A stretch of 9,070 nt of DNA from Candidatus Stygibacter frigidus (GTDB lineage Bacteria > Cloacimonadota > Cloacimonadia > Cloacimonadales > TCS61): contig JAVCCT010000136.1 in NCBI GenBank assembly GCA_030765325.1, positions 1-9,070 on the forward strand. Direction: 5' to 3'. The position numbers were made by a program, and so were the translations under genes. The notes below the pieces were generated by a model that worked only from the letters and a program-made list of their open reading frames with translations, was not told the DNA's origin and ran no database searches. The number at the start of each line of letters is the position of its first letter. The stretch's first letter is position 1. Shown piece after piece: positions 7,415 through 9,070 of the stretch.

Positions 7415-9070
7415 TGTTCTATTATGATATTGTCCTTCCTCTGGCGATTGACAAGCCTCTAACTTATTCTTCATCTGTTGAACTCATCAGGGGTTCCCGG
7501 GTTATCATCAAAGTCCGTAATGCAAGTTATACTGGTATTGTCTGGCAAAAAGCAGCTCAAATATTGCCCGAGATCAAATATTTGCCCATTCTCGAAATCG
7601 TTGATCATTCCCGATTAATGCCGGAAACTATTCTCAAGCTCGCGGAATGGGTCGCAGAATATTATCACACCCCTTTGGGAGTATCACTTTTTGCTATGCT
7701 TCCCAGTGCACTTGATGTTGCCATCCAGACAGAGATCAGGCTTTATGAAAATATGGATCATACGGCTCTTAAACCCAACGCTGTTAACTTACTCAAAGCC
7801 CTTGATGATCAATTGTGGACGCCAATAGGAAAAATTAAGAAGTCATTTTCCGGCTCTGGATTTTATCTGCTTTTAGAAGAACTGGAAACGGCAAGCATAA
7901 TCGAAATCAAGAGAACCTTTGATAAGAAAATAAAAAAGAAAGTCGCTAATTTTGTCATCAGAAAAAAAACTGAGGATATACCCGAACTCACCTCTAAGCA
8001 GAAGGAATTATATGACTTTATCTGCTCAGCAGGTGAAGAATTGCCACTTAGCAAAATTGCCTTATCCTACTCTTATGCTCTGGTGAAAGCTTTGCGAACT
8101 AAAAACCTTATCGATATTGAACCTCGCGAAATATTACCCACTGATACCCTGTTTCCCACCCAGAGAAATCCTCAAAATATTATCCCTAATTCCGAACAGG
8201 TAAATGCCATAAATGCCATTGCTTCAGCGCTTGATGAAAATGCGTTTAAACCATTTCTGCTCTATGGCATTACAGGAAGCGGAAAAACTGAAGTTTATAT
8301 CCAGTCGATAAAAAAGACCCTTGCTGAAGGTAAATCAGCCCTGATGCTGGTACCTGAAATATCTCTCACTCCGCAAATGGTGGAGAGATTTTATAATGCC
8401 TTTGGTGAAAATATCGCCATACTGCACAGCAGGCTTAATGACCGTCAACGCTGGCAGCAATGGCAGAATATCCGCAAAGGAAAAAGTCGCATAGTGATCG
8501 GTGCCCGAAGCGCCATATTTGCCCCGCTCAAGGATATTGGCATTATCATTGTTGATGAAGAACACGAGAATAGTTATAAACAGGATTCTGCTCCCCGCTA
8601 TAATGGACGTGATCTCGCTGTGATGCGTGCTTATCTGGAAAAAACGGTTATTGTCCTCGGAAGTGCCACTCCCTCTCTGGAAAGCTGGCATAACTGCCAT
8701 ATTGGCAAGTATTCGCTCTTAGAGCTCACGAGGCGTCCCGGCAATTTCCAGCTCCCTCAGGTGCAGATCATTGATATGAAAAACATGCCTGATAATAAAG
8801 GATTCTTCTCCGCTGAATTAATATCCATGATCCATGACCGATTGAAGAAAAAAGAGCAGATCATCCTTTTCCAGAACCGTAGAGGACATTCTTCTTTTAT
8901 TCAGTGCCTAAAATGTGGTTTGCTTATCAAATGCCCAAATTGTGATATCAGCATGAATTATCATTCCTTCAATGATACCATGATCTGTCATTATTGCGGC
9001 TTAGTAAAACAGGTTCCCCGCAAATGCCCTGATTGTGGAAGCTTCCTCTTTAATTATGGTGCTCCCGGCA
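7414..9070 (+). CDS. priA: Replication-restart helicase PriA, 3'-partial
   Basis: 552 codons from the ATG at 7414, open to the window end. PriA is the superfamily 2 3'-5' helicase that recognises stalled or repaired forks and starts reloading of the replicative helicase. The N-terminal 3'-DNA-end binding domain (~1-105) includes AEYYHTPLG and LPSAL, as in known PriA proteins; a winged-helix region follows. Walker A is GITGSGKT (285-292), motif II is DEEH (381-384), and GSATPSLES (416-424) is motif III. Eight cysteines, C498/C501, C507/C510, C525/C528 and C538/C541, form the two-zinc site, with spacing equal to that I recall for E. coli PriA. Walker A lies ~60 residues further in than in E. 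coli, showing a longer N-terminal/winged-helix part, as in Firmicutes and Bacteroidetes forms. The start overlaps the previous stop (TAATG) without a strong ribosome site, suggesting coupling. The C-terminal helicase half is cut off by the window. Confidence 0.97.
   Translation, partial: MFYYDIVLPLAIDKPLTYSSSVELIRGSRVIIKVRNASYTGIVWQKAAQILPEIKYLPILEIVDHSRLMPETILKLAEWVAEYYHTPLGVSLFAMLPSALDVAIQTEIRLYENMDHTALKPNAVNLLKALDDQLWTPIGKIKKSFSGSGFYLLLEELETASIIEIKRTFDKKIKKKVANFVIRKKTEDIPELTSKQKELYDFICSAGEELPLSKIALSYSYALVKALRTKNLIDIEPREILPTDTLFPTQRNPQNIIPNSEQVNAINAIASALDENAFKPFLLYGITGSGKTEVYIQSIKKTLAEGKSALMLVPEISLTPQMVERFYNAFGENIAILHSRLNDRQRWQQWQNIRKGKSRIVIGARSAIFAPLKDIGIIIVDEEHENSYKQDSAPRYNGRDLAVMRAYLEKTVIVLGSATPSLESWHNCHIGKYSLLELTRRPGNFQLPQVQIIDMKNMPDNKGFFSAELISMIHDRLKKKEQIILFQNRRGHSSFIQCLKCGLLIKCPNCDISMNYHSFNDTMICHYCGLVKQVPRKCPDCGSFLFNYGAPG

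Noticed and set aside
7560..7595. Imperfect tandem repeat of an AAATATTTGCCC-like sequence at the start of priA
   Set aside because: It is short and imperfect and falls inside conserved PriA coding sequence, so chance composition is the simplest explanation.

Overview
The window is an AT-rich bacterial segment packed with genes on the + strand. It reads as one polycistronic block: every junction but one overlaps, and the exception is a 12-base gap that is probably not a real gene boundary. Exported proteins with Sec-type signal peptides, large tetratricopeptide (TPR) scaffolds and a TonB/AgmX-like C-terminal fold point to a Gram-negative (diderm) bacterium. The AT-rich composition, the Tyr/Asn/Lys/Gln-rich proteins and the family mix resemble uncultured FCB-group lineages such as Cloacimonadota or Marinimicrobia. 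That placement is an impression from composition and gene style, not a demonstrated assignment.

Layout: (1) 1-1890, the 3' part of a TPR plus coiled-coil protein whose start lies before the window. (2) 1883-4915, a 1010-residue exported TPR protein. (3) 4928-6382, a 484-residue protein with three tandem CpoB/YbgF-like TPR modules. Items 2 and 3 share one reading frame and are separated only by a single TAG at 4913-4915, so they look like one ~1,500-codon gene interrupted by an amber codon. (4) 6375-6653, a 92-residue exported protein of unknown function. (5) 6650-7414, a 254-residue exported or membrane-anchored protein with a TonB/AgmX-like C-terminal domain. (6) 7414 to the window end, the N-terminal 552 codons of the replication-restart helicase PriA, with helicase motifs and the eight-cysteine zinc region intact.

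The first five reading frames probably form an envelope apparatus: TPR scaffolds, CpoB-like periplasmic modules and a TonB-type protein are the kinds of parts found in Tol-Pal, TonB/ExbBD and gliding-type machines. No motor gene (ExbB/TolQ, ExbD/TolR) is visible here; if one exists it would lie upstream of position 1. PriA appears to be cotranscribed by position and has no obvious functional link.

There is no gene-free stretch over 300 bases. I saw no tRNA, rRNA, CRISPR array, insertion sequence, promoter or terminator. The most notable point is the in-frame TAG; I do not see strong evidence for a wholly new system.
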